64,000 nucleotides of DNA from Drosophila pseudoobscura (GCF_009870125.1 NC_046681.1:5841001-5905000); one strand, 5' to 3'. Numbered from the stretch's first letter, positions 14,278-27,317 are shown. Notes: generated by a model from the sequence alone, not told the origin. Translations and numbers: made by a program.

Positions 14278-14463
14278 TAACTTTGCGTCGCTATATCTTC
14301 AGGTATATCCACTCTATCGAAAGTCCAAAAATCCTCGAACAATTATCTTTTTAAATCATCAATTTTGTGGATATCCGCGGTGCAGATGCCGTGTAAAAAT
14401 TATAATATTTTGGCGGTATATTTTGCGAATTCCAAGGAAGTGATCCACAATTTTTCTAGATCC
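14278..14463 (+). repeat. Dispersed repeat, copy A (pairs with 34867-35088)
   Basis: This stretch shares a series of blocks in the same order with 34867-35088: CTTTGCGTC, AGGTATATC, CAAAAATCCT, a CAATT..TCTTTT block, TTTGTGGATATCCGC, and GTAAAAATTATAA. Past that lies a looser AGGAARTGATCYAC..CTAGRTC block. Small insertions and deletions separate the blocks. This looks like two old copies of one non-autonomous repeat. I cannot name the family. Confidence 0.6.
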
Positions 14464-16530
14464 AAATGAAAGGCCTTTATACTTCCTTACTTTGAAGTAA
14501 CTCTACTCTAAACCTTGAAAACTTGTAGCTTTATTGGTTTAATATTTTATCTGCCCATTCAATGGATGACTATTTTCTGCCCTTTGCCCAACAAAAAATC
14601 GATTGCTCTTTGTCTTATCGCATCAAAGGCTCCCTCAAGGACCCTCTTGAATAGTTTTAATTATTCTTCAATCTTGACTGGATTTTCCCTTGTTTTATCA
14701 AACAATAAATCATCTTTCATCCACTTTCAATTATTGTCCATCATGTTTCCTGGTGAATATGATTAATTAAATACCCCTACTGTAATGATAAATAGCTTAT
14801 GCCGTTATTCACTCACTTATTTAATCATTTTATTTGAAATTTCAATTGGATTAAAATCGTACTACGGTTTCTCTCTGATTTCTCAACAATTGACTGCCTA
14901 ACGTCCCTCATGCTTTCGTTCTCCATTAAATATCTTTGTAAAGAAAGATTAATTGAAATCATACTCCTATAGGAAATTATAAATTCTTTTATCCATAACA
15001 CAGATAAATTTTTGTATTCAACTCAGATTTCTTAATAAAGTTTTCTGCCTTCAAGTGTTTGAGATTTCAGTTTCTATGAAATTTATTTTGAATTTTGAAT
15101 TTTTTCTCGCTGCAAAATCATGAGAAGAATGAATTTCCATGAATTTGAATTAAATTTATCCTTTTTTTATTCCAAAAGACTCCTTAGGTCCCATTTCAAC
15201 AGAGAATCCAGTTGTATGACATGTCATTCAACATAACACTGCCTAACTAACTAACTAATTAATGTAACTATACAAGAAAAATACTAACCCCCAAGGAATA
15301 AATCTGTCTCAACTTTTCCTATGTTTTCAAAGACAACATTTTTAAAAAAATAGCACCAAAAATTAAGATGTTTTAATTTGAAAGCTTCATATTTTCTAGA
15401 CGGGTAAGATCTATAGCTGCAGTTATCAGCTTTATGAATTTCAAAGTTCAATACAATCAGATTTCTAATACTTAAGTTATGTGAAAAAGCAGTACCTCTG
15501 AAAAAACAAACAAAAAATATCAGACTTAGAAAAAAAATTAATTAAATTTTGTTTATTAGTGTTATCAAATAATAATCGAATATTGAAATAATTAACCCAC
15601 TTAAATTCAAAACCAACCTTCAGTTTCAGTCTCCACTCTTAGGACCACATTCCACAGTTTAACAGCCACTTAACAGGCAGTACACGCTGACATTCAATCG
15701 CCCTTTAACAGCCGCTTAACTGCCACTCTTTGGCCAACATTTCACAGCTCAACAGGCGCTTCGCAGAAGCCAGAAAAAAACAAGTTAAATAAAGTAAAAT
15801 AAAGCCCCATAAACAATTGCATGTATGACATGACCATTCATTCATGAGTCCCCATTGCATGTCCCATAAAACGGAGGTGTAAAGTGGCCATCAAAAAAAT
15901 TGACAGAACGTCGAGGGAGGGGAAAGGGCAGCATAAGAGGGGGAAAAGTAAGGGATCCCAGTCCCCTCCCACTGGTGCTATTAAAATTGAAATTCGATAC
16001 CAAACACATTTTTTGCATTCTGCACTCCCCAATGAACGCACAATATTTATAATATTTTACGGTACATTAAATGTCATTTCGGTATTTATTTATTTTTGTA
16101 TTTTTCCTACTTTTTTTTGTTTTTGGCATAAATACAGTCAAATACTATGCAACGGTACGCAACCCTCTTGAGGGAATGCATAGGTGGTGGAGCCCAATCA
16201 ATGGGACTCCTCATGGTATGGGATGGCATTTTTGATGCCCATCGAACCCCCGAAACGAACGGCACTTAGTTCAATTTCAATTACAACAAAATTTTGTGTG
16301 TTCGGCAGATAACGATCCGCCCGGATGGTAGTTTTTGCATTTGACATTTAAAATTCGAGGGTTTTCTCCGTTAAATAAATTGAAAATACAATTTGTAATA
16401 TCGTACAAATAAATAAAATTTGTGTATTTGCCGAGAAATGGAATTGATGATTTCTTATCAAATATTTAGTAATTATAAACGGTATACGGGTACGGTGCGT
16501 GTCATAAGTGTATGCTGTGTTCAATGAGAG
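14464..16530. other. Non-coding DNA, probably sNPF 5' intron
   Basis: No supported gene, RNA or repeat. Around 15650-15770 there is weak internal repetition of a phrase like CCACTTAACAGGCNG / GCCGCTTAACTGCCA / CAACAGGCGCTTCGCAG. Confidence 0.5.
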
Positions 16531-16839
16531 CCCAGCAAACCAACTAACGTGCCTTTTGCTCGCTAGCGAGCTTGTGTACGAGCGACATGGTTTTGTGTCG
16601 CAAAACGCTCGCAAACGAGCTCGCAAGCGAGCCAAAAATGAGCTCTACTTCTTGTGTCGCAAAACGCTCGCAAACGATTCCTTTGCGAGCTATCATAAAT
16701 GATACTTTCACTGCCACAAACTGAACGACACAAGTATCATATTTCTATCATATGCGGGTCCGAATGCGAGCGTTTTGTCGGGTTAAGTCTCGCATTTGAC
16801 TCGTATGCGATATCATTTGAGAGCGTTTGGTTTGCTGGG
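16531..16839. mobile_element. 309 bp inverted-repeat element, MITE-like
   Basis: The segment begins CCCAGCAAACCAA and ends with the exact reverse complement TTGGTTTGCTGGG, giving 13 bp perfect terminal inverted repeats. The base AG flanks both ends (…gagAG / AGgtt…), compatible with a 2 bp target duplication. The interior is rich in CGCTCGCAAACGA-type motifs in both orientations. It contains a perfect 14 bp palindrome (16558-16571) and a 26 bp direct repeat (16593-16618 and 16652-16677). No transposase frame is present, so it would be non-autonomous. The family is unknown to me. Confidence 0.7.
16593..16677. repeat. 26 bp direct repeat pair inside the inverted-repeat element
   Basis: The 26-base string starting TTGTGTCGCAAAACGCTCGC occurs identically at 16593-16618 and 16652-16677, 59 bp apart. 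Between the copies are further CTCGCAAGCGAG palindromic bases. Subterminal repeats like these often serve as transposase binding sites; that role here is inference. Confidence 0.85.
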
Positions 16840-19800
16840 AGGTTTGTAACAGGCAAAAGAAGGTGCTTTTCGATGAGATTTTTACGGAGAATCACCAGTG
16901 AGGGAAATATCGAAAAATATAAACAAAGGAATTTATTTAATTTACAACCTTTCCACTCATTCGAAATGCCCCTTTTGTGGGCTGCATCGCGCCTCAAATT
17001 TCATGGAAATTGATAATTACAGGCCCTGCGACTGCTGTTGCGTTTGCTGCTCGCTTCAGCCTCCTCCGCACAAACGCGTGGCATTTCGTGCCCAAACTGA
17101 AATTCGATGCAACTAATTAAACGCACACGTGGTCCAACGTTTTCCGCGAAACAGCCGCTGCAGAAAGTCCACAAACAGAACACAGACCCATCCCACAGAT
17201 GATCCCACAATCAATTCTGGCAAGGAAATGGTGCTCGTAGCCACAGCAACGACAGCAACAGTCCTTGGGGCACACACCCACAAATGACTGCGGCCACGCC
17301 TACGCCCACGCCTGCATATTGCATTGTAAATACATTAACCCACAACCACAAAATGAGACAAGGACCCAAGGAACCCATAAACGTTGGCCGCAAAACCTCA
17401 ATGAATTGTTCCTCGAAGTGCAGCAGGTCCTTCCAGGCCGGAAGGTCTGCTTCCAAGGAAGTTGTGGCAGCAAAACCACAGGCCGGGCCGGAAAACCGAA
17501 TCGAATGCTTCTTTAAACTGGATTCCCATTCGAAAATCGATTAGTTCTCCATATTTTTGCTTAGAAATGCCAAGGACGTCACAAATCGTGCAATTGATTG
17601 ACCCGCGACCCTTCTTCGGGTTTTTTGTTTATTAATTAATACTTTATGAGTACTCCCCATGGCCCTGTACTTTATCTAGTATCTGTGGCGTCTCCCTAGA
17701 GACAGTTATGACCGTTTTCTCTGTAGGTCAAAGTTCAATTGTTAGCAATTACACGCCGATGTCAGCCAAAGGTTACTGCAATCAAAGTGGCATTTATTGT
17801 TGGAGTGGAAAAAACTGAATCTAGATTTCATTTCCAGTCGCTTGGGGGTAAAATCAAAGGAAAAAAAATATATATAATTTGCACTCTCTTGAGGTGGAAA
17901 AAGGGTTAAAAAACTTGTAATTGGTTTGAAAGTGGTAGAAAGAAGTGGGTCCAATGAAGCAAAATTTATTTGCTATTACATTTATTGTAGAATTTATTCG
18001 AATTTATCAAGAAAAACCCCTCGGATATACTTAAAATGAGGAAAACTCTATCGAATATTAAACATTCCCCCTGTAGATTTCCAGTAAAATCCTATGAAAT
18101 ATTGAAAACTAAAGTTTTAAGGCTCAATTGGTAGATATACCATCCAACAGAGCAGTCAGGCCCTTCAATATGCAGCATGCAACAGCTGGCGCCACTTCCA
18201 AGAGCTGCATTCAACAGCTGTCGCGTCTGATGCCGCTTTAAGCCATTAGTCGGGGATGCCAAAAAAAAAGGCCCCAAAACTTAAAGCCTGGCAAAAAACG
18301 TGTCCCAAAAATGGCCATTGGCTGTTGGCCGCTGGCGTTGGCTTTCAGGCGCCTTTGAGCAGCGGATGAATGATGGTTGCCCCTGGCAAAAGGCATCCAT
18401 CTCCTGCAAATGGAGAGACAGACAGCGGAGTGCACCTCCGCTAATTGGCTCTCCTGGAGAACTGCATATGCAATCCATATGATTCAATTCTGTTACATCC
18501 TTCTGTGGGTATCCTCTTGCTATTCTCTTGCCAATCGAAATCGAAGTCTAATCTGCTTATAATGAGACGCCAATTTGTGTGTTTTGTCGAAGCCTCCAGT
18601 CGAAAGTTGCGCGAGCGCCTGAGAAGGGCCTCCGGGGCCATTGTCTTGAGACTGAACTAATTAAAATTTCATCAACTCTGTTGATCGATTGGTTTTGTAA
18701 TTGGGAATCTGTTTCCGCAGTTAAATGTAATTAAAGGAGCGGTCTAGCTGGGGGTTTAATTATGGCAGTTTATGTAGGGGTTTTCCATGGAAGCAAATTA
18801 GCAGGCACATTATTTATTCAAATATGAGGATAATTAAATGATTCTTGCTTCGGAAAATTGGTATTTAATTGGCTCTTGATTGAGAAATGATTTGTCATTT
18901 GTTTTTGAAGCAATTGCAAGGCAATTGTCGTGTCATTTCTATAAGAAATCGAATGGAATTTGTTGTGAGAAATATTACTTGCATTCTAAGAAGGTATATC
19001 TCTACGAATCAATGACCAAAGAGGTCTGCAGATGTCCCTTCTGTTAATCCTATGGTATTCTCAGCGGGTTTTTCCACATTTCTAAGAACTTCTTGAATCC
19101 TTTTAGATCTCCAGTGTCTTACCAATCCCTTAGACTCACTGTTTCACTCTTAAGCTTAAATTTTACTACCAAAATACTCCTTAAAGCCATCGTATATCTC
19201 TCCCAAAACTTTGCTATATCTTTTTCTGCATATAAACACACAATTTTAATCAATTTTAGGATTAAAACCACCTGCTCTGGCAACACTTTTCTGTCAATAA
19301 AATACCACTATCATCTTCGCAGTATTTCCCACAGGTTTTCCACACATTTTGCTCATAATTTTGTGGGGCACAAGTGGCCCTGTAAATAGCGACAGATGAA
19401 AAACCAAAAGTAACACAGTTCTTCCGTCAGTTGTTTTGTTTTTTTTTTTTTTGTGTCATGGGAAATTACCCGCTTGGTATTTCAAGAGGTTTTCCTTTCG
19501 TTTTCCTCGCGTGGCACTCATCTCCCGTGGCAATGCATTCAGAAAAGCGTTGACAAAAGCTGAATGAAATGTTTTTTTGGGTCACCTCCGCCATCGCGAC
19601 GCATGTCTCCCTTCCTCACTCTCTCTATCTCTCTCTTGGCTGCTCATTTCGTAGGGTGTCTTTGTGGGATGGTACTCAATGGGTATATTAGCACTTGCCG
19701 CAAGCATCAGCGCTCAGAAGTTACTTGAAGAGGATTCCCCCGATGCTCAGCGGGACATCGTGTCGTGAAAGTAGGGTAAATCCCAATCCACAGAAAAAAC

Positions 19801-20009
19801 AAAAACAAGGAAGTGTCCCAACAGGAAAGAAAAGGATTCTGCAATAGAAACAAAACAAAGAACTGGTGGGAGGAAGTGTTATTTAGCTGATTCTTGGACT
19901 ACGAATTTCCCTTTGGTTTCCCTTTGTATTTTTTGCGCTTTTCCTCAGTTTTTTGTTAGTTTTTGTGGAGATATAATAAATCTGTTAATCTGGTTTTTGA
20001 GTATCTTTT
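16840..20009. other. Non-coding DNA, probably sNPF 5' intron
   Basis: No supported gene. Short open frames on both strands (for example near 17000-17540 and 18240-18660) overlap one another and have no coding signature. A 14-base T run lies at 19439-19452. Confidence 0.5.
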
Positions 20010-21060
20010 TGTAGTATTTGCTGCTCTTGAGAGACCATTTGCATCTGTTGTTGCCACTGAGAGATTATTTCCTTAAGGTTTTACTTTTCAGAGCTGCTTT
20101 TAATCAAAGATAGATTCTAGGACTTTTTGGTGCTTAGAAATCTTGTACTTACATTCAATTTTAGCTTCTGGTAGGTAATGACTCCTCTGAAGAGCTTAAA
20201 TTTACACTTTTTATTTCTCAACGATAGTTTTTCTTCACTTTTTGTTGCTTAGAAACTTTAAAGTTCACTTTTTTTAGCTTCTGAAAACAACAATACATAT
20301 ATTTTTCTTTCTGAAAGCTGAGATGTATCACTATTTGGCTTAGAGCTACTTTTGATCTCTATTCATTTTTTAAACGGTGTTTCCACTATTTTTTGTTGCT
20401 TGAAAATAGTTTCTAGAACCTTCTGGTGCTTAAATATCTACGAGAATCCATTAAGTTCAAATGAAAAACATGGCCTGCTGCTCGTGAGAGGTAAAAATTA
20501 ATTACTTTTTCTTCTGGAGAGCTAAAAATTAATCTTGAGAGGTCTTTTTGGATCCCTCCCTTCAATTCCTATCACTAGTTCTATCTGTGACCTTACATAT
20601 CCAACAATTTCCCTTCATCGGCTAACGTTTTCTATCATTTATAGCATCTGAAAGCTACGTTCCATCACTATGATATCATCAGAGACAAGTTCTATCATCC
20701 TCTTTCCTGTTCATCGCACGCTAGAAGGATTATTCCTGAGTTTTTCCACTTAATCTTCTGCTCTTTGGCAGCCCCGTTCTATCACTGTCCGTTCCTGATA
20801 GTTTGTTCATTATTTTGCAGTTCCCAGAAGATAATTTTATTCAAAGTTCAGTACCTGGGAGATAGTATCACCCCCATGCGATTCCTGCGAGAACATTTTT
20901 CAATCACTTGCAGTTCCTAGAGATGAATACGCATCTCTATTGGTTCCCAGAGGAGGATTTACCCTTCGTTTTGATTCCTTGAAAGCAAGTTCCATCACTT
21001 GTTCTCCACTTAATCCTCCAAGGACTTACCTTCTCACCTTTTCACTTTCGAAATAGATCA
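20010..21060. repeat. Cryptically repetitive stretch (CTTTTTGNTGCTTAGAAA and TTCCTAGAG phrases)
   Basis: Related phrases recur over about 1 kb. GACTTTTTGGTGCTTAGAAA, CACTTTTTGTTGCTTAGAAA, CTATTTTTTGTTGCTTGAAA and CCTTCTGGTGCTTAAA appear in the first half. CAGTTCCCAGAAG, GATTCCTGCGAG, CAGTTCCTAGAG and GGTTCCCAGAGG appear in the second. The spacing is irregular, so this is degenerate or slippage-derived repetition rather than a clean satellite. Confidence 0.45.
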
Positions 21061-24000
21061 TTTCCATTGCTTTCCAAGAGAGTAGACGGTTCTTTACTCC
21101 ACTCATTCAAGGTGTCATACAGGAAACAGAGAACACGCGAGCATCTAATCTGTAAAGCTACGACAAACATGCAATGCCTTCCCTCAGAGCATCATCCACC
21201 CATCCATCCTGCCTCCTCAGTCATCCATCTCCTTGCTGGCTGCCGCCTGCCTTCCTCCCTGCTACGAAGACAATTGCCATTGTTAGCGCTTTTTGGGCGG
21301 GAGAGGAGGGCGACATTTTATTATTACGAGAGGTTTTATGATGAGTGGCAAGCATGTGAGCACAGAAACATGCAAGAGTTTCTTTTGGCCATAGATACGG
21401 ATACGGACACCCACTTGCCAGAGCTTAAAGTTCATATAAAAAGCAATTCATTTGGCGACACACGCCAACAGATGGTGCATCCTTCTGCTGCCTCCTCAGT
21501 TTATGCAACATGCACGCGTCGCTGCTTGTAATTCTAGCTGTCCTGTCGCCTGTCCTGTCATCACTGCCATGTCGTATGGGCAATTTGTTTTGGCTAAACA
21601 TTAAACCAAAACTTTGGCCTAGCTTCTGGCTTTCATTTTCCCATTTTATAGCAGGAAAATTCTCCTGCACAACCTAATCACAGATGACACTAATTTATAG
21701 GCTTGCGGCAAGCTCTAGGCAGAAAATGAGATCAAAAACTTGTTGCACAAGCGAAATTTTCTGTGAAAATCGAACGGAAAACTCTAATCAAAATGGTAGC
21801 CCTGCCTCGGGGGTGGATCTGAGGCAAGGATTGGACAGGTTCGGTAATTTTAAAGAATATTTTTAGCTTTAACCTTATACATTTTCGCCCATGGAATCAG
21901 GGGCTGTCGGGGCTCGATTGAGAGACTGCAGGGCAAGAGCTACTCCACTCACGAGGCTGTGGGTAAAATACTCCACTCAGAGACTGCAGGGCAAGAGATA
22001 CACGAAAGCCAACTTTCGGGGGCATAATATACAGCTTTAAGGCACGTTTATATGAACAAATATTGACCAGAAAACAGGAGCAACAGGAGCATCCATCCAG
22101 CGCATGGAAGTGGGATACCTTTCAAGGGGGCCAAGGAAAGAGTGTTGGAACAAACTCTCTGGCTCTTCTGGCCCACAATTTTGACTAATTGACCTACGAG
22201 GGCACACACCTGCCGGATGGTTGGATGGATGATGATAGCAGTGGCTGTGGCACACACGAGGACTGAACTCCTGCAGAGCAGAGTAGTTCGGATGCGAACG
22301 ACCGCCGGGAGGAGGAGGACCCAAGGCAACCTATTAATAAAAGCCGAGATTTTCTCACGCTTAATTAAGCCATCGATTTGTGGTGTGGCAACAAAAAATA
22401 TTCGAGAACAAAATCAAAGAAATATTAGAGCAAAAAATATCAAAAGGCAAAAAAGTGGAAAAAAATTCATTAGAAGAATGGAAAGTGATTTAAAGTTTAT
22501 TTTTTGGGAGATATTTTGACAGAAAGAAAATAATTGTAAAACAGGAAATAACAGCCGAAGAAGGAAAATATATGAAGGAAATTCCACGAAAAAGTGTAAC
22601 TTTTTTTGGGTGGGAGGAAAAACTAAAACCAAATTTATCGCATTTCGATTTTTGGTTACATGAAAAAATTTTCCACTGTTTTTGACAGCCAAAAAGATCA
22701 AAGAAAAGCTTCTGATTTTGACGGGAAATCATCTAGTTTTCAATGAATAAATATTAATAATACTGTGAACATGAACATTGACTTACAAATTTGTATGCCC
22801 CAAAATCACACATTTTGAATTAGCATTTAATGACTGATGGAAGGAAGGTTATAAATTTCCTGAACACATTTCCAATTACACGAATTTCATGTTATATTTA
22901 ACTAAATTTTTATTAATAAATGTAATTGAATTTAACTTAATTTTTAGGAAATTTGAATATTTTTAAGCATATAAACCATTTTTTTAAAGACTCAACATTT
23001 TTTTGATTTTTTTGGGATTTTTCGAAGAGTTTTTAGGAATTTTGAATATATTTTTAAAGAGTTTTAAAATGTTTTATGGATTTTTTAAGAAACTAGAACC
23101 AATAGCAGAAATCGCGCATGACTATTGGAGGTTACATCTCCACAGAATATACGAATGTAATACCCTTACCGTAACCCTAATGTAATCCTCCCACCCTTAT
23201 TTAGCTCAAGCTGCGCTATGCGCGATCCTTCTAGAGTTCCACGTGATAATTACAATACCTATCTACCATTTAAGTCTGTTTCTCGATGGTGTATGCAGCC
23301 GTGCGACCCGTGTCTATTCATTAGCCTCAAGCCACAGTCAGTCATTCCAGTCATCCATTTAATCCTTAATAAATAAATAATAATATGATATATATTATTA
23401 TTATTAATTAATATAATAGAATATAATATAATAAACAAAATAAAAAATAGAAATAACTATGTTCTTTATTTATTACATATGAAACTTGCCCAAATTCTTA
23501 CATAAAACTATTGAAAAATTCTTTAAAAGTACATACCTTGAACTGCTCGAAAAGGTCAACACCTTTATATAATTGCTGCATTATTCAATCTAAAAACAAT
23601 CTGTCATTCAATATTTTTCAACAATTCTCTTTAAAATGAAGCCAACTATTCAGCAAATCTGCAATTTGCATAATTCTTTGAATCCCGAATGGATACTCAT
23701 TCCATGTGACGATTATTCAACCGAAATGCAGAGTCGAGAGGGGCCTGGCTCTCAAACGCATTGGCTGGACTGTTGTCTAGACACTTGTGCAGGACCAGGA
23801 CCAGGACAGAGGACCTTGAAACCTGGAGAGTGCAAACCCCCATTTGTCCATTCAATTATTGAATAAACACACGAAAGGCGACTGGAGCCACTTGTGGGGT
23901 ACGATAACCAACAATGGGCTATTGTGTGGAGCATGTGGCATCAGTGTCCTCCCTTTCTGGGTTCAGAGTGTGTTATCCTCTCTCTCACCTGTCGTCACAG

Positions 24001-25425
24001 TGGTCCCAGAGTGGACGGACTAAGTGAACCGTACCTCTGGATTGCCATTACCAAATGTCCTGCATCTGTATCTTCAGTATGTATCTTTGAATGATTCCAA
24101 GTTTAGATACGACACAAAAATGAATGCAAATAGAAATGGGAACAGGAAAGCCATGGAATATTGGAAGGGGAAAGGAAAATGGCAATAGAAAAAGGGGAGT
24201 GTAAATGGCAATAGAAAAAGGGGGCATGGCATCCTATCGAATGGAAAAGAGGAAAATGTATGCTTATATAAAATGTCATTGGTATTCGCACTCTTCTCCG
24301 AGTTTATTCCCGTTTTGTGGCGCAATCCTTTTTCCATTTCGAGTGCCGTTCGAGCTCTTATACAATCTATGGGAGAGCAGCATTCATTTTCAACATTCAA
24401 AGACAATTCAATGCCATTCAAACCCGCTCCTGCACCGCGGGGCAATTTGTTAATGAAATGTCTCTTCAGCTGCCTTTGGGGCGGGTGCCTTGACTTTTCA
24501 GAGTATCTGAGTGTCTGAGTATCTATCCACAAGCCTGCTCTTTGGAGTAGCGTATCTGTCCCTCCTTTGAGTCTGGGTTCTAAGTATATCTTTATCCACC
24601 TTTGAGGCCTGACTCCTGCGCGTGTATCTTCTGCCTCTGGCCCCTAGCGTGTGGGTGGGATTATTAATTGCAGATACAGTCGCAGTTCTCACTCGCTCGC
24701 TCGCGATTGTTTCTGCCTGCCAAAGTGCTGCTATCCATCAAATTCGTTGCAGAAATTAATTTAATGAATTCCCAACGCCTCTGCCTTTGCCTTTGCCACA
24801 AGTCGCACAAGTCGCCGTGTCAATAACTTCTTGGCGCTCAGGTGGAGCGAACTTGTGCCGTCTCTAAATAGATTCTTCAACGATAAAGATGGTCACGGGG
24901 GTAGTGGCTCTTAATAGCCCTAATCTCTTCTAATGGAAGTGGGACTCCACTACCCAAAGGGGGATGTTAAAAGATACATTTTTCGTAGATAATCAAGAAA
25001 TATACATATGTGGGCATATCTGTGCATCCAAAAGGGAGAGTAGGTGCTAGAATGCGACCAAAAGATACATTTTCCATTGAATAGAATACGCTGAATCATC
25101 GTTTAATGATGGAAATTCATGAAAAATCCAAAAAATTAAAGAAGTTCTATAATATTCCTGAAAAGCGCCCTTGAAATAGTATCTAAAACCGTCGAAAAGT
25201 ATCTAAAAGCAAAGTTTAAGCTATCAGCATCCTTCCCACGGCCTACTGCCACACTTAAATGATTCTGCAATAATTTCCCTGAACTTTAAGGACGAAAAGT
25301 CATGAAAAAAGTTCAATAATTTCCACATGTGGCACATAAGTATGGGGCACATTATGCAGGGCCACACTTTGCCACACAACTACCGAATCCTTTCAAGCTC
25401 TCGAATTTCACTCTCCCTTTCTCCC

Positions 25426-25450
25426 CCTCTCTCTGTCTCTCTCTCTCTCT
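25426..25450. promoter_or_regulatory. CT-rich run, possible GAGA-factor sites
   Basis: CTCTCTCTGTCTCTCTCTCTCTCT gives several overlapping GAGAG sites on the minus strand. GAGA factor binding to such runs is established in Drosophila; use of this one is inference. Confidence 0.35.
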
Positions 25451-25840
25451 GAAGCTACAAATGTATGGAAATTCGTTCTGCAGCTACGAAATGTGTTTGA
25501 ATTTCGCTCTCAAGATACATTTGTGTTCGAATTTCCAGCTGCATACTCGACTGCAAACGAAAACCGAGTAAATGCTAAAGCAAACTGCAAGGCAGAGCGA
25601 ACAAATTAGAGCCGGAGAAGGTCCGGGAGTGGAGGCAGAGCAGGAGGGGGGGAGAAGGCAAAAACAGTATCAGTTTCAGTTTACGGCTTATCAACGAAGA
25701 CAGGGGGCCACAAACCAAACACAGAACACAAATGGACACAACAGCAGCGAGTGGGGTCCTACGAACCACGGACCAAAAGTGGCCAAGACCGTACTAAGTG
25801 TTTAAGAGTGTGAAATTTGCGTAAATGAGCAGGCGATGAC

Positions 25841-25884
25841 AGAAAGAGAGAGAGGGAGACACATGTGACAGGGAGAGAGAGTGA
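25841..25884. promoter_or_regulatory. GAGA-rich cluster, possible GAGA-factor sites
   Basis: AGAAAGAGAGAGAGGGAGAC followed by GGGAGAGAGAGTGACAG gives at least three GAGAG cores on the plus strand. They lie 400 bp from the CT run at 25426, which carries the same motif in the opposite orientation. This could be an enhancer or Polycomb-type element of the sNPF domain. Confidence 0.35.
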
Positions 25885-26864
25885 CAGACTGACGTTAGAA
25901 ACGGTAGACCAAAGGCAAATAGTGGCTAGAACAAAGCCATTCACCTCTTAAGTCCCGACTGGCGACTGGCTGTAACCAACCATTTTTCCAGCTCTGTAAA
26001 TTTGCACCGACCAGCGGGCAGTGCCCCTGCCCCTAGCCTCCTCCAGACGACATCCGAGGAGTGGCACAGAGGCAGAGTGGTAGAGTGGCTCCAAATCCCC
26101 AGCAATTTGTCGCAACAACTCGCATTACAGCATTACACAGCAAAACGATGTGCAAATAGGAGGAAAAACTAAAGGGAATTTCACCACATAATGCTTTCCC
26201 CCTCCCTACACAGAGCATCCTTTGGGGAATTTTTCGGGTTGCCACAGGCTTTATGCCACCAGAGAGGGACTTCTATTAAATAACCCATGCCCCAACGGAG
26301 GAGCGGAGGAGAACAAAAGGCGACAGAGTGTTGCAAGCGTGGCTTTGGCTCCAGTTTTCCTTTTATTCAAATTTAGTGGACCATTACATTTGGATCTTGT
26401 AATTGTAACTGTAATTGCGTTAACATGCTGTCCAAAATGTCCCTGTTCCGTTGGCGTTTTCCCCACGGGGCAGCGGCTTCCAAAGAATCATTGGGTTCCA
26501 CTTTTTCTATTGTTTGAATTTTATACTTTTAAGAATTTTTGTTTTTGCAAGTTAATTAATGACCGGAAGGGTTTATTTAAGGCTTAAAAAATGTTACGAA
26601 TAGGCATAGAAATTAAAAGCCACAAAAACAAGGATTTTTAAACAGAAATTACATTATTTGTCGTATTTTTTAACCTTTTAGTAATTTTTTTCCCATTTAA
26701 ACGCTGAAAATCGAAAAACTTTAGTCAGGGATTTGCTTTTGGGTTAAACTTCAATTAACATGCCATTGTTTGACACCCAAAAAAATGATGAATCACATCC
26801 AGAGATTCATTCACAACTGAATGCCCAATTCATTCATTCATTCCATGCCCTGTTACCCCCTTTT

Positions 26865-27012
26865 TCGCTGTTTTCCTCTGCAGAAACCTCCCTTTTCTAT
26901 GTTTTCCTCTGAAGTTTTCCTCCGTTTTCCCTTTTTTCCTCTGCAGAAATACTTCGTTTTCCCTGTTTTTCCCTGCATAAACCGCCGTTTTCCCTGTTTT
27001 TCCCTGCAGAAA
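26865..27012. repeat. ~32 bp minisatellite, about 4-5 copies
   Basis: A unit close to CGTTTTCCCTGTTTTTCCCTG plus CAGAAAYNC repeats at about 26867, 26891, 26923, 26955 and 26986. The last three copies are best conserved, and one plus-strand frame reads FPLQK or FPCINK at each copy. An array of this kind in intronic DNA is best explained by replication slippage. The reading frame has no ATG context or neighbours suggesting a real gene. Confidence 0.7.
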
Positions 27013-27317
27013 AGTTGAAACCATTTTCAAATAGTTTAAAAGTTTTTGCTGTTGTTATGTCAACTTGCTTCTCGCAGCGACTGCTGGAAATATGCAAAAG
27101 TATTTGCTATTTGGCAAACGAAAATTAAGTGTCGACCCGCAATTTACATGAAAAAACAATGACAGCAGAGGGAGAAAGAGACAAAGAGTGAAAGGGAGGA
27201 AGATACAGACGACGAGAGGTCGAAGGACATAGAAAGGGGGATACTCCCCTTTCGAGGGAAAGGTCAAGAGCTGTCAGAAACTTTTACAAATAGACAACAT
27301 TTAAAAATCATCATCAT

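Larger units (their letters stand above)
21061..26864. other. Non-coding DNA with CT- and GAGA-rich patches
   Basis: The longest frames (154 codons at 21067-21531 plus, 152 codons at 24074-24532 minus) show no recognisable domain and no flanking splice pattern. The region has an AT-rich block at 23360-23470 and GA/CT clusters at 25426-25450 and 25841-25884. Nothing else is supported. Confidence 0.5.

Noticed and set aside
21067..21531. 154-codon plus-strand frame
   Set aside because: No domain and compositionally like surrounding non-coding DNA.
26821..27018. Small repetitive protein with FPLQK units
   Set aside because: Explained by the 32 bp minisatellite; no independent coding evidence.
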